Below are positions 62,850 to 64,000 of a stretch of DNA of 64,000 nucleotides, piece after piece (positions within the stretch are counted from its first letter, which is position 1; every line of letters begins with the position of its first letter). Location of the stretch: positions 1,464,295 to 1,528,294 of the forward strand of contig PCDI01000003.1 in the NCBI GenBank assembly GCA_002778195.1. The letters run 5' to 3'. Both the position numbers and the translations under genes were made by a program. Source of the DNA: Raffaelea ambrosiae. Its lineage: Eukaryota; Ascomycota; Sordariomycetes; Ophiostomatales; Ophiostomataceae. Below the pieces are notes generated by a model that ran no database searches, was not told where the DNA came from, and saw only the letters and a program-made list of their open reading frames with translations.

Positions 62850-64000
62850 ATGAAATTGCGTCAATGTCTTTTCCTGTCCTGCCTAGTGGGCGTGCAGGCA
62901 GATAGTGTGCAGTTGCTCAACTGGACAGCAACCGACTACCCGGACCTGTCGTCGACGTGCCTGGGCGTGATCAACCAGGCCGTCTCCTGCAGTCCATCGC
63001 TGGTAGACACCACACGGTACGGACTGGACCGGCTGTGGTGGTACACAGACGACTGGCTGGCCAAGACGTGCACCAGCACCTGCAAGACCAGCCTGGCTAC
63101 TTGGCTGCGGCGCATCAACGGCGCGTGCGGGACGCAGCGAATTGTGGAGGACGACGGAAGCCAGGTGTTGCCCTCCCTGTACGCCGAGTACTTCTCGGAG
63201 CTGTACAGTGAAGCATGCGTGACGAGCGGCAGCAACAGCACTACGTTTTGCAATGCCGAAGCACGCAACCAGGCCGGTGTCGATGCGAGCAACCAAAACG
63301 TCACGGCCTCGCCGCAGCCATCCTACATCTGCAGCTCGTGCTACCTGTCGCTCGTGGCCACGCGGCTGGAGATGCCTCTGGCCTCGAACACGGACCAGGC
63401 GTCTCTGTGGTCGACCATCACGTCGCGCTGCGGCGTCACCACCATCTCGCTGACCACGCCGACGCCGACGACGTGGGTCATTCCAGCCTCGACCGATGCA
63501 AACAGCACGGCCACCACCACCACGTCTGGTTCCGCTACGCCAACCTGTGCAGGTGACACCTATACCGTCCAGGCAGGCGACGACTGCCACTCGGTGTCGA
63601 AGAGCCAGAACATCGACACCTTCCAGCTGCTGGCGGCCAACGGCCTGGCCTCGTACTGCTACGACTTCCCCCAAAACGGCAGTCTGTGCATCCCCTCGGC
63701 CAGGCAGTGTACGGTCCACACGGTGCAGGCCAACGAGACGTGCAGGACGCTGGCCAAGCTGGCCGGCAACGACACCACGGTGCCCCAGATTGTGTCGTGG
63801 AACCAGGAGGTGGGCTTTGACTGCAACAACATTGGCTCGCTCGTGGGCTTTGAGCTGTGCATCAGCGTGCCGGGAGGCCGCGTGAACCCTGTGACCACGA
63901 CGGATCCGGCCTCCACGACCGACGCCAGCAGCACAGCCACGACATCGCTCGACTGGACGCCGTTCACGTCCTTCCCTGCGGTGTCGGCCACGTCGACGGC
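62850..64000 (+). CDS. Secreted LysM protein with Cys-rich N-terminal domain (partial)
   Basis: Open from the ATG at 62850 to the right edge, 383 codons so far, without a stop. A signal peptide (MKLRQCLFLSCLVGVQA) leads into a Cys-rich domain of about 200 residues (DLSSTCLGVINQAVSCSP, WLAKTCTSTCKTSLATWL, YICSSCYLSL, SRCGVTTISL), a Thr-rich linker, and two LysM modules at about 234-281 (GDTYTVQAGDDCHSVSKS) and 288-343 (CTVHTVQANETCRTLAKL). This N-terminal domain plus LysM layout is common for fungal LysM proteins next to subgroup-C chitinases. It probably binds chitin outside the cell. More LysM modules may follow past the window, and an intron before the edge cannot be excluded. Confidence 0.88.
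   Translation, partial: MKLRQCLFLSCLVGVQADSVQLLNWTATDYPDLSSTCLGVINQAVSCSPSLVDTTRYGLDRLWWYTDDWLAKTCTSTCKTSLATWLRRINGACGTQRIVEDDGSQVLPSLYAEYFSELYSEACVTSGSNSTTFCNAEARNQAGVDASNQNVTASPQPSYICSSCYLSLVATRLEMPLASNTDQASLWSTITSRCGVTTISLTTPTPTTWVIPASTDANSTATTTTSGSATPTCAGDTYTVQAGDDCHSVSKSQNIDTFQLLAANGLASYCYDFPQNGSLCIPSARQCTVHTVQANETCRTLAKLAGNDTTVPQIVSWNQEVGFDCNNIGSLVGFELCISVPGGRVNPVTTTDPASTTDASSTATTSLDWTPFTSFPAVSATST

Overview
The window reads as chromosomal DNA of a filamentous ascomycete (Pezizomycotina, probably a Sordariomycete). Genes are GC-rich and carry short introns of about 50-230 bp with GTAAGT-like donors, CTAAC-type branch sites and TAG/CAG acceptors. There are Dal5-type transporters, a subgroup-C chitinase with LysM neighbours, a eukaryotic tRNA-Pro, and transposons bearing RIP-like C-to-T changes. 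The species cannot be named from the sequence alone.

Layout. 1-4.6 kb: a truncated MFS permease, an FAD aromatic-type monooxygenase and a divergent alpha/beta hydrolase, which look like a small catabolic cluster. 6.5-13.5 kb: a large TBC (Rab-GAP) protein, then a 4-coumarate-CoA-ligase-like enzyme with a peroxisomal C-terminus. 14.2-15.0 kb: an unknown 222-aa protein, followed by about 4.6 kb without a recognisable gene. 19.6-30.8 kb: two paralogous GPI-type wall proteins in the same orientation, separated by a dead Mutator-like (MULE) transposon of about 9 kb. The MULE holds a complete but RIP-damaged chromodomain Ty3/gypsy retrotransposon inside its transposase, a MITE-like insert in its left terminal repeat, and a GC-rich island of unknown nature. 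31.7 kb: tRNA-Pro(AGG). 32.9-39.7 kb: an Hsp20-like protein whose core domain is split by a long insertion, a secreted protein with four CX3C pairs, a secreted TAP-like alpha/beta hydrolase and a small protein with a His-rich tail. 39.7-44.6 kb: no recognisable gene. 44.6-46.1 kb: a DUF2075/Schlafen-type SF1 helicase-like ATPase. 47.0 kb: a 78-aa Cys-rich protein. 47.6-52.0 kb: a nine-exon Dal5-family transporter beside a TauD/TfdA dioxygenase, a likely sulfonate or related scavenging pair. 52.5-64 kb: a chitin-related secreted cluster made of a killer-toxin-like GH18 chitinase, an unknown secreted protein, a five-LysM protein and a divergent, window-truncated two-LysM protein.

The parts that stand out are the nested transposon stack between the GPI paralogs, a possible self-priming signal in the gypsy element, the chitinase/LysM cluster with its unknown secreted member, and the isolated DUF2075 protein. 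No wholly new system is proven here. Exon joins were worked out by hand from splice signals, reading phase and family alignment remembered in general terms. No search was run.
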